A DNA stretch of 64,000 nucleotides. Source: Pelosinus sp. UFO1 (GTDB lineage: Bacteria > Bacillota > Negativicutes > DSM-13327). Where the stretch lies: positions 1,044,001 to 1,108,000 of the forward strand of contig NZ_CP008852.1 of the NCBI RefSeq assembly GCF_000725345.1, given 5' to 3'. The translations under genes were made by a program, and so were the position numbers. The notes beneath the pieces were generated by a model. It ran no database searches. It was not told the origin of the DNA and worked only from the letters and a program-made list of their open reading frames with translations. Each line of letters opens with the position of its first letter. Within the stretch, counting starts at the first letter, position 1. Of the stretch, positions 37,143 through 46,765 are shown in pieces.

Positions 37143-38419
37143 AAAGTTATGAGAAATTCTGTTTTTATCATAGGTTCACTGGTGACCTGGATAGTACCGT
37201 TATGTGCTTCGATAATCAATTTGGCAATAGATAATCCTAATCCTGTACCACCTTTAAAACGAGATGTATCTACTTGATAAAAACGATCAAAAATTTTCCC
37301 TAGGTGTTTTTGGGGGATTCCTTCGCCAGTATCGGAAAAAGTGAGAATGATATTTTTGGGATTTTGCTGTAAATGCAGAGAAATTTGCCCACTTGTTGGG
37401 GTATGGCGAATCGCATTATCAAATAAAATAGTTATTACTTGCCTGATAGTTCCCTCATCGCCGTAACAATAAATGTCTGGATTGACTAAAACATGGAGTT
37501 TCAGATCTTTGGTAGCTGCTAAGGGACTGAATGATGCTAATGAACGCGTTATCGCTTCACTTAGAGAAAAGTGCTTTTTTTCGATTAGCGGCTGCTTAGA
37601 ATCGGCACGTGCCAGAAAGAGTAAGGAATTTACCAGTTTGGTCATAGCATCCGATTCTTCTTTAATATTATGTAACCATTTATGCTGACTCGCTACTGTT
37701 TCCTCTTGGTTGCCAAAGACAATTTCTAGATTCGTTTGCATGATGGTTAGGGGGGTACGCAGTTCATGAGAAACATCTGCCAAAAAGCATTTTTGCTGCT
37801 CCCATGCATTACGAATAGGGATTATAGCGCGATCAGCCATATAAAGACTTCCACCTAGAGATAAGAGGAGGCATATGAAACCAATGAAAAGTAAGGCAGT
37901 CACAAGGCTGCGAAGTAAATCTTTTTCCCGCTGGAAGTTTTGAAAAAGCAGCAGCATTCCAGGCTGGTTCTGAAGAGGAACTTTACAATAGTAGTAATAA
38001 ACGTCTTGAGAAGTAATCGTGCCCGTTGTCTCTACTTCATCTAAGGTTTTTTTCACAAGGGCAAATAATTGGTTACTTTCTAATGGCTGTGAAGAGGATT
38101 CAAAAAAAATCTTGTTGTTAGGATCCGTTTTAACAAAGAAAACGAGTGGATGATCTGGTCGAGGGCCTGGCGGCGGGGGAAAAGAGGGGCGTTGTTCACC
38201 ACTTGGTGGGTGATCTTCCCGATTAATTGGACCATTAAGGGGGATATCTTTAATAATCCCAGCTTGGATATCAAAGATTATTTTTCTAGTAAAATCTTCT
38301 GTATGGGTCTTCATTTGACTTTCAGCAAAAAAATAAGTCCCTATGGTTAAGATTAAGAAAAGTGCGGCAATGATCACCAAATTAATAAGTGTGAGCTGTA
38401 AACGTAGTTTATGAAACAT
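37130..38419 (-). CDS. sensor histidine kinase
   Basis: This 429-residue EnvZ-type kinase has one N-terminal helix, an outside domain with a Pro-rich stretch (R-P-S-F-P-P-P-P-G-P-R-P), a second helix, the H-box V-S-H-E-L-R-T-P-L-T-I and an HATPase with G-T-G-L-G-L-S-I. The ATG at 38419, preceded by GAGGA, overlaps the end of the regulator gene by 11 bases. The signal is unknown. Confidence 0.88.
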   Translation of the reverse strand: MFHKLRLQLTLINLVIIAALFLILTIGTYFFAESQMKTHTEDFTRKIIFDIQAGIIKDIPLNGPINREDHPPSGEQRPSFPPPPGPRPDHPLVFFVKTDPNNKIFFESSSQPLESNQLFALVKKTLDEVETTGTITSQDVYYYYCKVPLQNQPGMLLLFQNFQREKDLLRSLVTALLFIGFICLLLSLGGSLYMADRAIIPIRNAWEQQKCFLADVSHELRTPLTIMQTNLEIVFGNQEETVASQHKWLHNIKEESDAMTKLVNSLLFLARADSKQPLIEKKHFSLSEAITRSLASFSPLAATKDLKLHVLVNPDIYCYGDEGTIRQVITILFDNAIRHTPTSGQISLHLQQNPKNIILTFSDTGEGIPQKHLGKIFDRFYQVDTSRFKGGTGLGLSIAKLIIEAHNGTIQVTSEPMIKTEFLITLPIS

Positions 38420-39083
38420 ATTGTTTATCCTCAAAGAAATAGCCAACACCACGTACGGTTCTAATCGAAGTAGTATTGAGCTTCTTTCTTAAATAATGAA
38501 TATAAAGATCCACGTTCGCAATTTCAGTACCGGAATAGTAGCCCCAAATTTTTTCAAAGATACGTTCTTTGGTAATGACTTGTCCTAAATTTGACATTAA
38601 AAGCTCCAATAAAAGTGATTCCTTGACGCTAAGTTGAATAATTTCATTTTCTTTTGTTACTTCACCACGTAAAGGGTCAAACATCATTTCTGGAATTGTA
38701 ATCGTGGCACTAACGAGTTCTTTGTTTTTTCTTCTGCTGAGTGCCCGCAATCTAGCAAGTAATTCTTCAGAAGAAAAAGGTTTGACTAGATAATCATCTG
38801 CGCCAGCATCTAAACCTTCGACTCGATCCTTAAGAGTATCCTTCGCTGTGAGAAATAAGACGGGAGTAGCAAAACCTTCATGACGAAATTCTTGTAGGAT
38901 AGAGATACCATCTAGCTTAGGAAGCATCCGATCAAGAATGATTATATCATAAATACCAGTTAAGGCCATTTCAATACCTGTTTCTCCATCAAAAGCAGTA
39001 TCCGTATCATAGCCGTTTTTTTTCAACAAGTATGCTAGCGCATCGGCCAGGCGATGTTCATCTTCAATGAGTAATAGCTTCAT
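38409..39083 (-). CDS. OmpR-family response regulator
   Basis: The protein has a receiver (I-E-D-E-H, Asp in I-I-L-D-R-M-L-P, Lys in L-V-K-P-F) and a winged-helix output ending T-V-R-G-V-G-Y-F-F. The ATG at 39083 gives 224 residues and lies seven bases after AAAGGAG; two earlier in-frame ATGs sit on or before that site. It is the first gene of the pair with the kinase. Its targets are unknown. Confidence 0.9.
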   Translation of the reverse strand: MKLLLIEDEHRLADALAYLLKKNGYDTDTAFDGETGIEMALTGIYDIIILDRMLPKLDGISILQEFRHEGFATPVLFLTAKDTLKDRVEGLDAGADDYLVKPFSSEELLARLRALSRRKNKELVSATITIPEMMFDPLRGEVTKENEIIQLSVKESLLLELLMSNLGQVITKERIFEKIWGYYSGTEIANVDLYIHYLRKKLNTTSIRTVRGVGYFFEDKQYVS

Positions 39084-39331
39084 AGACATACTCCTTTCCA
39101 TTATATACATTATTTTATACCATCACTCTTTGAATTGCATTTAATTTTTATAGAAAGGAAAAAAAATGTAGAAAAATAATCGACTTTACAGATACGTTGT
39201 CATTATATAGTTAATTTGGGATAATATATAAAAAGACAGGAGTTTTAGATAGAAATAAAGAATGTCTAGTGATATAGATACATGATGTTAGTCAATTTCA
39301 TAATTATAAAAAGAAATTGAGGGGTGAGTAG

Positions 39332-40849
39332 ATGTTACGCGATGTAAAGATCGGTCCTACTGTTATTGTTATTTTTGGTGCATCTGGTGACTTAACCCGA
39401 AGAAAAATCATACCAGCTATTTATAATTTATTTATTGATGGCTGGTTGCCAGAAACGTTCTCTATCGTGGGGGTGGCACGTACAGCTTCCACAGATGAGG
39501 CCTTTTGTCATCAATTACGTGAAGGTGTGGATACCTTTTCTCGGAGGGGAAAAGCAAAAGACGAGGAGTGGAGTAAATTTGCCTCTGCTATAAAATATAT
39601 GGCAGCTGATTATAATGACAAGCAAACCTATCTTTCTCTTTTAGAAGATCTGGATACAGGGTGGCGGCAGTCAGCCAATAAAATATTTTATCTTGCTACA
39701 CCGCCCACCTTATTTACCGTCATTGTAGAGCAGTTAGGACAGCTCAAAGCCTTTCGTGGAGAAAAAAACTATCGTATTGTCATTGAAAAACCATTTGGCA
39801 AAGATTTAGAGTCAGCTCGTGCCTTGAATCAATCATTAACAGACGTTTTTGATGAAGCCCAAATTTACCGGATTGATCACTATTTAGGTAAAGAGACAGT
39901 ACAAAACATTTTAGCCTTTCGTTTTGCAAATGCCATGTGGGAACCTATTTGGAACCGTAGTTATATTGATCATGTTCAGATAACCGTAGCTGAAAAAGTA
40001 GGAGTTGGCAGGCGGGGGGGGTATTATGAGGGAGCAGGAGCCTTGCGTGATATGGTTCAAAATCACTTATTGCAAGTAATGTGTCTGGTGGCAATGGAAC
40101 CGCCTACCTCCTTTCAAGCAGATGAAATTCGTAATAAGAGGGTTGATGTACTAAGTGCCATTCGTCCAATTGAAAAGGATGAGGTAGAAAAGTTTGCTGT
40201 TCGGGGTCAGTATGATAGGGGTGCTGTGGATGGTCAGCCCGTTCCCGCATATCGGGAAGAAGAAAATGTGGCAGAGGATTCTGGGAAGGAAACTTTTGTG
40301 GCCATGAAATTATACATTGACAATTGGCGCTGGCAGGGAGTACCTTTTTATTTGCGAACTGGTAAGCATTTGCCAGGCCGTGTTTCCGAAATCTCACTAC
40401 AGTTTCGTCCCGTTCCTCATCATCCTTTTTCGGATAGTATCATTCCCTCTAATCGTCTTGCAATCCAAATTGAACCGAAAGAAGGTATTATGCTGCGTAC
40501 CCAGGCAAAGGAACCTGGACTTGGCATGAAAATAAAACCGGTAGAAATGCATTATACATATCAAGAGGTTTTTAAATCTGCCTCTCCGGAAGCGTATGAA
40601 ACCTTGCTGTTAGATGTGGTTCGTGGAGATCCTAGCTTATTTATGAGAAATGATCAAGTAGAAATGGCTTGGTCTGTCTTAGGTTCCGTGCTAGAAATTT
40701 GGGAGAATTCGATACCCGTTGATTTCCCCAATTATGCCCCTGGCGAATGGGGACCTAAAGGAGCAGAAGATTTAATTACACGGGATGGAAGAAGCTGGTT
40801 AGTGCCTGCATGTTTGGAATCCAATAGAAAGGATGGAATATGCCCATGA
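39332..40849 (+). CDS. zwf: glucose-6-phosphate 1-dehydrogenase
   Basis: It makes 6-phosphogluconolactone and NADPH in the oxidative pentose-phosphate path. The 505-residue protein has the nucleotide motif [10 protein letters not shown] and the active-site R-I-D-H-Y-L-G-K-E, with the Asp-His pair intact. GAGGGGTGAG precedes the ATG. Its end overlaps pgl by 10 bases. Confidence 0.96.
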   Translation: MLRDVKIGPTVIVIFGASGDLTRRKIIPAIYNLFIDGWLPETFSIVGVARTASTDEAFCHQLREGVDTFSRRGKAKDEEWSKFASAIKYMAADYNDKQTYLSLLEDLDTGWRQSANKIFYLATPPTLFTVIVEQLGQLKAFRGEKNYRIVIEKPFGKDLESARALNQSLTDVFDEAQIYRIDHYLGKETVQNILAFRFANAMWEPIWNRSYIDHVQITVAEKVGVGRRGGYYEGAGALRDMVQNHLLQVMCLVAMEPPTSFQADEIRNKRVDVLSAIRPIEKDEVEKFAVRGQYDRGAVDGQPVPAYREEENVAEDSGKETFVAMKLYIDNWRWQGVPFYLRTGKHLPGRVSEISLQFRPVPHHPFSDSIIPSNRLAIQIEPKEGIMLRTQAKEPGLGMKIKPVEMHYTYQEVFKSASPEAYETLLLDVVRGDPSLFMRNDQVEMAWSVLGSVLEIWENSIPVDFPNYAPGEWGPKGAEDLITRDGRSWLVPACLESNRKDGICP

Positions 40850-41577
40850 TTAGGATCTATGATGATGTAGATGCACTCGGGTTAGGAGTCGCTGAATTAT
40901 TCGTAGAAAAGGCATGTAAAGCAGTAAAAGAGCGGGGGCGATTTACCCTTTCACTAGCGGGTGGGGAAACACCACGGCGAATTTACGAGATGCTTAGCAA
41001 AGCGCCCTATAATCATCTTATTCCCTGGGAAAAGGTTCATGTGTATTGGGGAGATGAAAGGTATGTATCAGCCAATGACAGCCGAAGTAATCAACGTATG
41101 GCCCGTAAAGCTTTATTAGATCGTGTATCCATTCCCCCAGAACAGATTTACCCTATTGTTTGCGAATCAACTCCTCAGCAGACAGCAGAGGATTATGAAA
41201 AGGTCATTACTGCCAATTTCTATGGACAGACACCAGCTTTTGATTTTATCTTCCTCGGTTTAGGATCTGATGGCCATACAGCCTCTTTATTCCCGTTTAC
41301 TTCTGTACTAAATGAGAAAGACCGCTGGGTTGGCCATGTGCATTTACTTGACTTAGATAGCCATCGTGTGACTTTGACAGCTCCTCTGATTAATCATGGG
41401 GTAACTATCGTATTCATGGTAACTGGTGCCGCTAAAGCTGAAATTGTTCGAGAAGTACTTGAAGGACCTAAGGATATTCAACGATTACCCTCTCAACTGA
41501 TTGCACCGCAAAATGGTGAGTTATATTGGATGCTAGATCAAGCTGCAGGTAAGTTGCTGCAAAAAAATAAGAGGTAA
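40840..41577 (+). CDS. pgl: 6-phosphogluconolactonase
   Basis: This 245-residue enzyme of the DevB/Pgl type hydrolyses the lactone made by Zwf. It shows the S-L-A-G-G-E-T-P-R phosphate loop, W-G-D-E-R-Y-V and [13 protein letters not shown]. It overlaps zwf, so the two are translated together. No gnd gene follows. Confidence 0.95.
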   Translation: MPMIRIYDDVDALGLGVAELFVEKACKAVKERGRFTLSLAGGETPRRIYEMLSKAPYNHLIPWEKVHVYWGDERYVSANDSRSNQRMARKALLDRVSIPPEQIYPIVCESTPQQTAEDYEKVITANFYGQTPAFDFIFLGLGSDGHTASLFPFTSVLNEKDRWVGHVHLLDLDSHRVTLTAPLINHGVTIVFMVTGAAKAEIVREVLEGPKDIQRLPSQLIAPQNGELYWMLDQAAGKLLQKNKR

Positions 41578-41580
41578 TAG

Positions 41581-41624
41581 ACTAAGACTCCCTATATGCC
41601 ACGTAGCATATAGGGAGTCTTAGT
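41581..41624. terminator. hairpin between convergent pgl and korB
   Basis: Perfect 19-base arms with a 6-base loop, in the 53-base gap between convergent genes. It can serve both directions, although neither side has a long T-tract. Confidence 0.8.
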
Positions 41625-41630
41625 CTATTC

Positions 41631-42494
41631 TTAGTACAGTTTTTGCATGAGACCTGTGATATCAATATTATCAATTTTTTGTTGGGCCAAAGGCTGGTGA
41701 GAGAGTTGGGGCAGTGAATCTTGAAAGGTGGGGCGCAAAGTTTGATAATATAAGCCTATGGGAATTTGTTCACCCCATAATCCAGCAAAGATTAGTGCTT
41801 TTTCTAAATCTGCAGGATCATACCCTTCCATTTCTTCAATGGGTTTTGCACGCTGTTGATACCACTGATAGGTATTGGTGTGATTAAAAGAAACACAAGG
41901 TTGCAGAATATCAATCACTGCAAAACCTGGATGGGAAATGGCCTGTTCCATAAGGGAAACCAGCTGAGTACTATTGCCAACAAAAGCCCGAGCAACAAAA
42001 GTAGCCCCTACATTTAAGGCCATCTTTACGATATTAATAGGATGCTCGACGTTGCCAAGGGGTGCGGGAGTGAATTTTGTCACTGCTCCTAAGTCACTTG
42101 TGGGGGATGACTGTCCTTTTGTCAAACCATAGATTTGGTTGTTATGAATAAAATAGGTTATATCTATGTTACGCCTTGCCGTATGGACAAAATGTCCCAT
42201 GCCAAGGCCCATGCCATCACCGTCACCGCCTTCTGCGATTACAGTAAGATTATGATTGGCTAATTTAACCCCAGTTGCTACAGGTAAAGACCGTCCATGT
42301 AATGTTTCAATTCGGTAAGTATTCATGTATTGGCCAATTTTACTAGAGCAGCCAATTCCCGTTGCTAACACAGTTTGCTCTAAGTCAAGGTTTAGGGAAG
42401 TCATAGCTTTCTTGAGTGCCATAAAAATTCCATAGTCACCACAGCCAGCACACCAAGTAGGGACATAAGGCAGATTAATATCATGAGCAGCCAT
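41631..42494 (-). CDS. korB: 2-oxoacid:ferredoxin oxidoreductase, beta subunit
   Basis: This is the thiamine-diphosphate-binding subunit of a 2-oxoglutarate-type ferredoxin oxidoreductase, 287 residues. It has P-T-W-C-A-G-C-G-D-Y-G near the start (Cys pair of the cluster/ThDP region), G-E-G-D-G-D-G-M-G and the N-N-x-x-Y-G-L-T-K-G-Q motif. The ATG shares one base with the korA stop and follows AAGGAGGTG. 2-Oxoglutarate versus another oxoacid cannot be told with certainty. Confidence 0.9.
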   Translation of the reverse strand: MAAHDINLPYVPTWCAGCGDYGIFMALKKAMTSLNLDLEQTVLATGIGCSSKIGQYMNTYRIETLHGRSLPVATGVKLANHNLTVIAEGGDGDGMGLGMGHFVHTARRNIDITYFIHNNQIYGLTKGQSSPTSDLGAVTKFTPAPLGNVEHPINIVKMALNVGATFVARAFVGNSTQLVSLMEQAISHPGFAVIDILQPCVSFNHTNTYQWYQQRAKPIEEMEGYDPADLEKALIFAGLWGEQIPIGLYYQTLRPTFQDSLPQLSHQPLAQQKIDNIDITGLMQKLY

Positions 42495-44239
42495 TAGAAA
42501 AGCACCTCCTTGATTTTTGCCAGAATTTCAGAAGGAAGAAAGGCACGAGAATTGTATTTTAGAAAAGTATAATCTGTTTTATGCCCAGTATTCGCCCGAA
42601 GAATGCTACCAAGCTGGGCTGTCTTATTGCCTTCAATTAGAAGGGTTTTCTTTGCTTGTTGTAAGACTAGTTCAGTAGCAGTGATAGGGAAAGGAGATAT
42701 GTATAAAATTTGTAAGAAGTTAACGGAAATATTTTGACTCGCAGCCAGTTCCATAGCTTCTAAAATAGCGCCTTTAGTTGAGCCCCAAGCAATAATTGTT
42801 AGGTCAGCATTTGGAGGACCATAGAATTTAATAGCCGGTATTTCTTTTTCCATCGCAGGTAGCTTGTTATATAACTTATCCATACTATTGATTGTTACCA
42901 TTGGCTCATTAAGGGCATATTCTTTATTCCCTGAGCTGTAAAACCCATCTTCTCCGTGGGTATAGCTAGTGGCAATATGGCGTCCACCTACCTGACCAGG
43001 GATAGCCCGGGCTGAAACTCCATCGGGAGTGTTTTCGTAGCGAAGATAAGGCTGCTCTTTGGCTTCAAAAAGCTTACCACGCTCTATCGTCAAACTGTCG
43101 GTAGCAAATGGAAGTTGAGAAACAGAGGAATCAGCTAAAAATTTATCTGTCAAGATGATGCAAGGCACTTGATATGTATCTGCTAAGTTAAAGATGCGAA
43201 AGGTTTCATAAAAACATTCTTCAATATCGCCAGGAGCTAAGACGATTCGAGGGAACTCGCCTTGAGAGGCATGGACAACAAAATTTAAGTCAGCTTGCGC
43301 TGTTCTGGTGGGTAATCCTGTGCTAGGACCACCACGTTGGGCATTTACCATTACTAGAGGTATTTCCGCTTGTGCAGCAAAGCCTAACGCTTCTACCATT
43401 AAGGCGAAACCGCCACCACTGGTGGAACCTATGGCTCGTGTACCAGCAAAAGAGGCACCAATTAACATATTAATCGCGGCTATTTCATCTTCTGCCTGCT
43501 TAAATACTAAACCATACTCGGCACCATGATCCGCTAAATAGCTTAGGACGCTAGATCCTGGTGTCATAGGATAACCAGCGGAAAATTTGCATCCTGCTTT
43601 AATAGCTGCTATAGAAATGGCTTCATTGCCGTTAATCAACATTTTTGGTTCGGCTTTTGGTTCAAAAGGGAAAGGAAAGACTTTTGAACTAGACAAGGTT
43701 TCCATTACAAGATGATAGACTTCATCCAAAATTTGAATGTTTTCTTGTTGTACTTTTTCATTGTGAAACTCAGTTTTCATTACGTCAATAAGTACCTGTT
43801 TTGGATATCCTGTGAAAGCAGCAAAAGCACCTAACATGGCACTATTTATCATGATTTTTGCTCCGCCCTTGGGAATGGAGCTTGCTAAAGCTACAGGACA
43901 TAATAAGGTTCCCTCGGGGACTTTTGTTGCGTCTATTTTTGTTGTGGCGGCATCATATAGTACAATAGCACTTGGGCTTAGTTTATCGGCATAACAGTCA
44001 AAAGCTTGCTGAGAAAATAACCCTAAAAAATCAATGGTTTCTTCATAAGCTGTTATTGGCTTATTTGATAAACGTACTAAACAAGAATTCAATCCGCCTT
44101 GGATCAAGGATGGATATTCATTTACTACAAAAGACCACAATCCACTACGATTTGCTCCCTTAGCAATGATGGAGCCAGCACTCATAACTCCATAACCTGC
44201 TTCACCGCCAAAGAGGCAAGTATAATAGCTTTTGTTCAT
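42494..44239 (-). CDS. korA: 2-oxoacid:ferredoxin oxidoreductase, fused gamma-alpha subunit
   Basis: This 581-residue subunit has an N-terminal gamma domain (F-G-G-E-A-G-Y-G-V) fused to the alpha pyrimidine-binding domain (G-N-E-A-I-S-I-A-A-I-K-A-G, T-G-L-P-T-R). It works with KorB to link oxoacid oxidation and CO2 fixation to ferredoxin in anaerobes. AGGAGGA precedes the ATG. No separate delta ferredoxin subunit is present, as usual for the two-subunit KorAB type. Confidence 0.9.
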   Translation of the reverse strand: MNKSYYTCLFGGEAGYGVMSAGSIIAKGANRSGLWSFVVNEYPSLIQGGLNSCLVRLSNKPITAYEETIDFLGLFSQQAFDCYADKLSPSAIVLYDAATTKIDATKVPEGTLLCPVALASSIPKGGAKIMINSAMLGAFAAFTGYPKQVLIDVMKTEFHNEKVQQENIQILDEVYHLVMETLSSSKVFPFPFEPKAEPKMLINGNEAISIAAIKAGCKFSAGYPMTPGSSVLSYLADHGAEYGLVFKQAEDEIAAINMLIGASFAGTRAIGSTSGGGFALMVEALGFAAQAEIPLVMVNAQRGGPSTGLPTRTAQADLNFVVHASQGEFPRIVLAPGDIEECFYETFRIFNLADTYQVPCIILTDKFLADSSVSQLPFATDSLTIERGKLFEAKEQPYLRYENTPDGVSARAIPGQVGGRHIATSYTHGEDGFYSSGNKEYALNEPMVTINSMDKLYNKLPAMEKEIPAIKFYGPPNADLTIIAWGSTKGAILEAMELAASQNISVNFLQILYISPFPITATELVLQQAKKTLLIEGNKTAQLGSILRANTGHKTDYTFLKYNSRAFLPSEILAKIKEVLF

Positions 44240-44379
44240 AGCTGTATCCTCCTAGATATTATTTGTATATAAAAACAATTTCGCTGAAAATTAAGAATAA
44301 TCCTTTTTAAATTTTCTAATAATAGTCAAAAAAATATCAAAATTTGTAAAATGTTCTTACTGCAACACAGTAATCGATA

Positions 44380-44437
44380 GAAATAGGGTCAGTGTTTCCT
44401 TTTTTCATGAGTATGAAGGAAACACTGACCCTATTTC
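44380..44437. repeat. perfect 22-base palindromic repeat
   Basis: The arms 44380-44401 and 44416-44437 are exact complements (GAAATAGGGTCAGTGTTTCC type) with a 14-base loop. The loop lacks a T-tract on the side of either gene. It looks like a REP-type unit of the kind mobilised by Y1/RAYT transposases; none is in the window. Confidence 0.65.
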
Positions 44438-44462
44438 TCCTATAAGAGGGAGCCTGTGCATG

Positions 44463-44705
44463 TTAATACAATTCACCTTTGAGTCTAGCTGCTTCTGCTT
44501 GCTGTTCTAAGTAATACCACCTTATAGATTTACCAATAATACATCTCATAGCATCAATTTTTCCTTCTTTGGCCAACTTTCTCATTTTATCTAAATCAAA
44601 GCCATTATAAGAAAAATAGCTTGCTGAGATAAAACCACGATTTTTCAACTTTTTGCGATATTGACTCACATCTCTACTGTCTAGTTCAACTTGCCAAATC
44701 GCCAT
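44463..44705 (-). CDS. small hypothetical protein, 80 residues
   Basis: I know no family for it. It is basic and soluble, with a likely beta-rich start and a C-terminal helix rich in Gln, Ala and Arg. AAAGG upstream of the ATG is at a workable but long distance. It lies between korA and upp, all on the minus strand but without obvious coupling. Confidence 0.5.
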   Translation of the reverse strand: MAIWQVELDSRDVSQYRKKLKNRGFISASYFSYNGFDLDKMRKLAKEGKIDAMRCIIGKSIRWYYLEQQAEAARLKGELY

Positions 44706-44909
44706 ACCTATCCCAGCCTTTCTTGTATTTTATTTTTTAAGTCCATTATACACCTTTTTCAGAAAAATGATATTGTTTTTGTGTAAATTTATTGTTAAAA
44801 AAGCTAGAAAAATGTAGCCATAGTATAGAATGTTCTTTAACAAGAGAGATTTGTAGTAATAAAAAATACATGCACTTCATCGAAAATGACGAAGCGCATG
44901 TATCGCTTT

Positions 44910-45536
44910 CTACTTTGTGCCAAAAATACGGTCACCCGCATCTCCTAGGCCAGGAACAATATAACCGTGATCATTTAATTTTTCATCCACAGCAGCTACA
45001 TAGATGTCAACATCAGGGTGGGAGTCGTTAATCAATTTAATCCCTTCTGGAGAAGCAACTAAGCACATGCATTTAATGTTTTTTGCACCTTTATTTTTAA
45101 GAATATCAATCGATGCTGCTAAAGAATTACCTGTGGCAAGCATTGGATCAATTAAGATAAAATCTCTTTCTGCTACATCACTTGGTAATTTGCAGTAATA
45201 TTCTACTGGCATTAATGTTTTTGGATCCCGATAGAGGCCAATATGCCCAACTTTAACAGCAGGAATAAGTTTTACTACTCCATTTGTCATACCCAGACCG
45301 GCTCGCAAGATGGGAACAATACCTAATTTTTTACCTGATAACATTTTACAAGTACATTTGGCAACTGGGGTTTCGATTTCCACATCTTCTAGTGGTAAAT
45401 CCCGAGTAATTTCAAACGCCATTAACATTGAAATTTCTTCTAATAATTCGCGAAATTCTTTGGTTCCTGTATGTATATTGCGTATTAGGGATAATTTGTG
45501 TTGAATTAACGGATGATCAATCACTTTAACATTCAT
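44910..45536 (-). CDS. upp: uracil phosphoribosyltransferase
   Basis: Upp salvages uracil to UMP using PRPP. The ATG at 45536 gives the usual 208 residues. Conserved are [17 protein letters not shown], the PRPP loop D-P-M-L-A-T-G-N-S and the C-terminal uracil-binding G-D-A-G-D-R-I-F-G. The longer upstream frame is not family sequence. Confidence 0.96.
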   Translation of the reverse strand: MNVKVIDHPLIQHKLSLIRNIHTGTKEFRELLEEISMLMAFEITRDLPLEDVEIETPVAKCTCKMLSGKKLGIVPILRAGLGMTNGVVKLIPAVKVGHIGLYRDPKTLMPVEYYCKLPSDVAERDFILIDPMLATGNSLAASIDILKNKGAKNIKCMCLVASPEGIKLINDSHPDVDIYVAAVDEKLNDHGYIVPGLGDAGDRIFGTK

Positions 45537-45708
45537 TTTCCTATCAACTACCTTTCTCAGTCTATTGAATAATTTACAACAAATCGGATAAAAAAGCAAC
45601 CTAACAGTCACTTTTATTTTATTTTACTGCATTTTGCATAAGAATCTTCTAATTATGCTTAGACTATTAAAGAGAATAAACTGGAGTATGTCGGTAAGGA
45701 GGAGAACG

Positions 45709-46737
45709 ATGAGCCATATATTTGTTCCGAAAAGGGTATTTTTTGAACCGAATGCTTTGGATTATCCCAAGGGAAAAGAAATGTATGAACGGTTACAAGA
45801 TATGAAGGTGCCAATTTCATTTACAGGTTCTCATAATCGAGTTACTGGCATACCTGGAAAAACGACCCAGGAGGCATACCAAGAGGCTAAAAGTACCTTA
45901 GTGGTAGGGGTTAGGAAGAAGTTAGATTTTGCTGGATGCAAGCCCTCGGCCCACTACCAACTGCCGTTAACGACGAGTTGTTCTAGCATGTGTGAATACT
46001 GTTATTTAGCGACTACTCTAGGTAAAAAACCTTACCTTAGAGTCTATGTAAATATTGATGAGATATTGGATCAGGCATCTCACTATATGAAGGAGCGGGC
46101 ACCAGAGGTAACTTGGTTTGAAGGGGCTGCTACTTCTGATCCCATTCCTACAGAGTATTTGACAGGACTACTATATAAAACAATTGAGTTTTTTGGTGCA
46201 GAGCCTTTAGGACGATTCCGTTTTGTTACTAAGCATGATCAAGTGGATTCTCTATTAACAGCTAAGCATCAAGGACACACACGATTTCGCTTCAGTATAA
46301 ACGCTGCAGAGATTATCGAAAAATATGAGCATAAAACACCATCACTTAGCCAAAGAGTTACTGCTGCTGCCAAAGTAGCAATTCATGGCTATCCCATTGG
46401 TTTTATTATTGCACCTATTTTTTTTTATCCAGGTTGGGAAGTCGATTATCATGAGTTAGTAAAAGAGCTAGATATACAGCTTCCCCATGAAGTACGTAAA
46501 GATGTTACCTTCGAATTAATATCTCATCGATTTACAACCAAGGCTAAAAGAAACATTCTAGAAATATTTCCGCAAACGACCTTGCCTTTAGAGGAAGAAG
46601 AACGTAAGTATAAGTACGGACAATTTGGCTATGGTAAGTATATTTATCAAAGTGAGACCATGAAGGATATGAAAACCTATATGCAAAAGGAAATACAGAA
46701 TTATTTTCCCAAAGCTCAAATCGATTATTTTGTATAA
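45709..46737 (+). CDS. splB: spore photoproduct lyase homologue lacking the key Cys141
   Basis: SPL is a radical-SAM enzyme that splits the thymine dimer of UV-treated spores. The ATG at 45709, preceded by AAGGAGG, gives 342 residues, and the protein is alignable to SplB throughout. The Fe-S cluster cysteines are Cys91, Cys95 and Cys98. The hydrogen-donor cysteine (Cys141 in Bacillus), normally in F-E-A-S-C-T-S-D, is Ala141 here (F-E-G-A-A-T-S-D). Mutants of that Cys lose normal repair, so this protein may use another donor or another substrate. Confidence 0.88.
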   Translation: MSHIFVPKRVFFEPNALDYPKGKEMYERLQDMKVPISFTGSHNRVTGIPGKTTQEAYQEAKSTLVVGVRKKLDFAGCKPSAHYQLPLTTSCSSMCEYCYLATTLGKKPYLRVYVNIDEILDQASHYMKERAPEVTWFEGAATSDPIPTEYLTGLLYKTIEFFGAEPLGRFRFVTKHDQVDSLLTAKHQGHTRFRFSINAAEIIEKYEHKTPSLSQRVTAAAKVAIHGYPIGFIIAPIFFYPGWEVDYHELVKELDIQLPHEVRKDVTFELISHRFTTKAKRNILEIFPQTTLPLEEEERKYKYGQFGYGKYIYQSETMKDMKTYMQKEIQNYFPKAQIDYFV

Positions 46738-46765
46738 AGATCTTTCTTCGGTAGGATGAAGTGAA

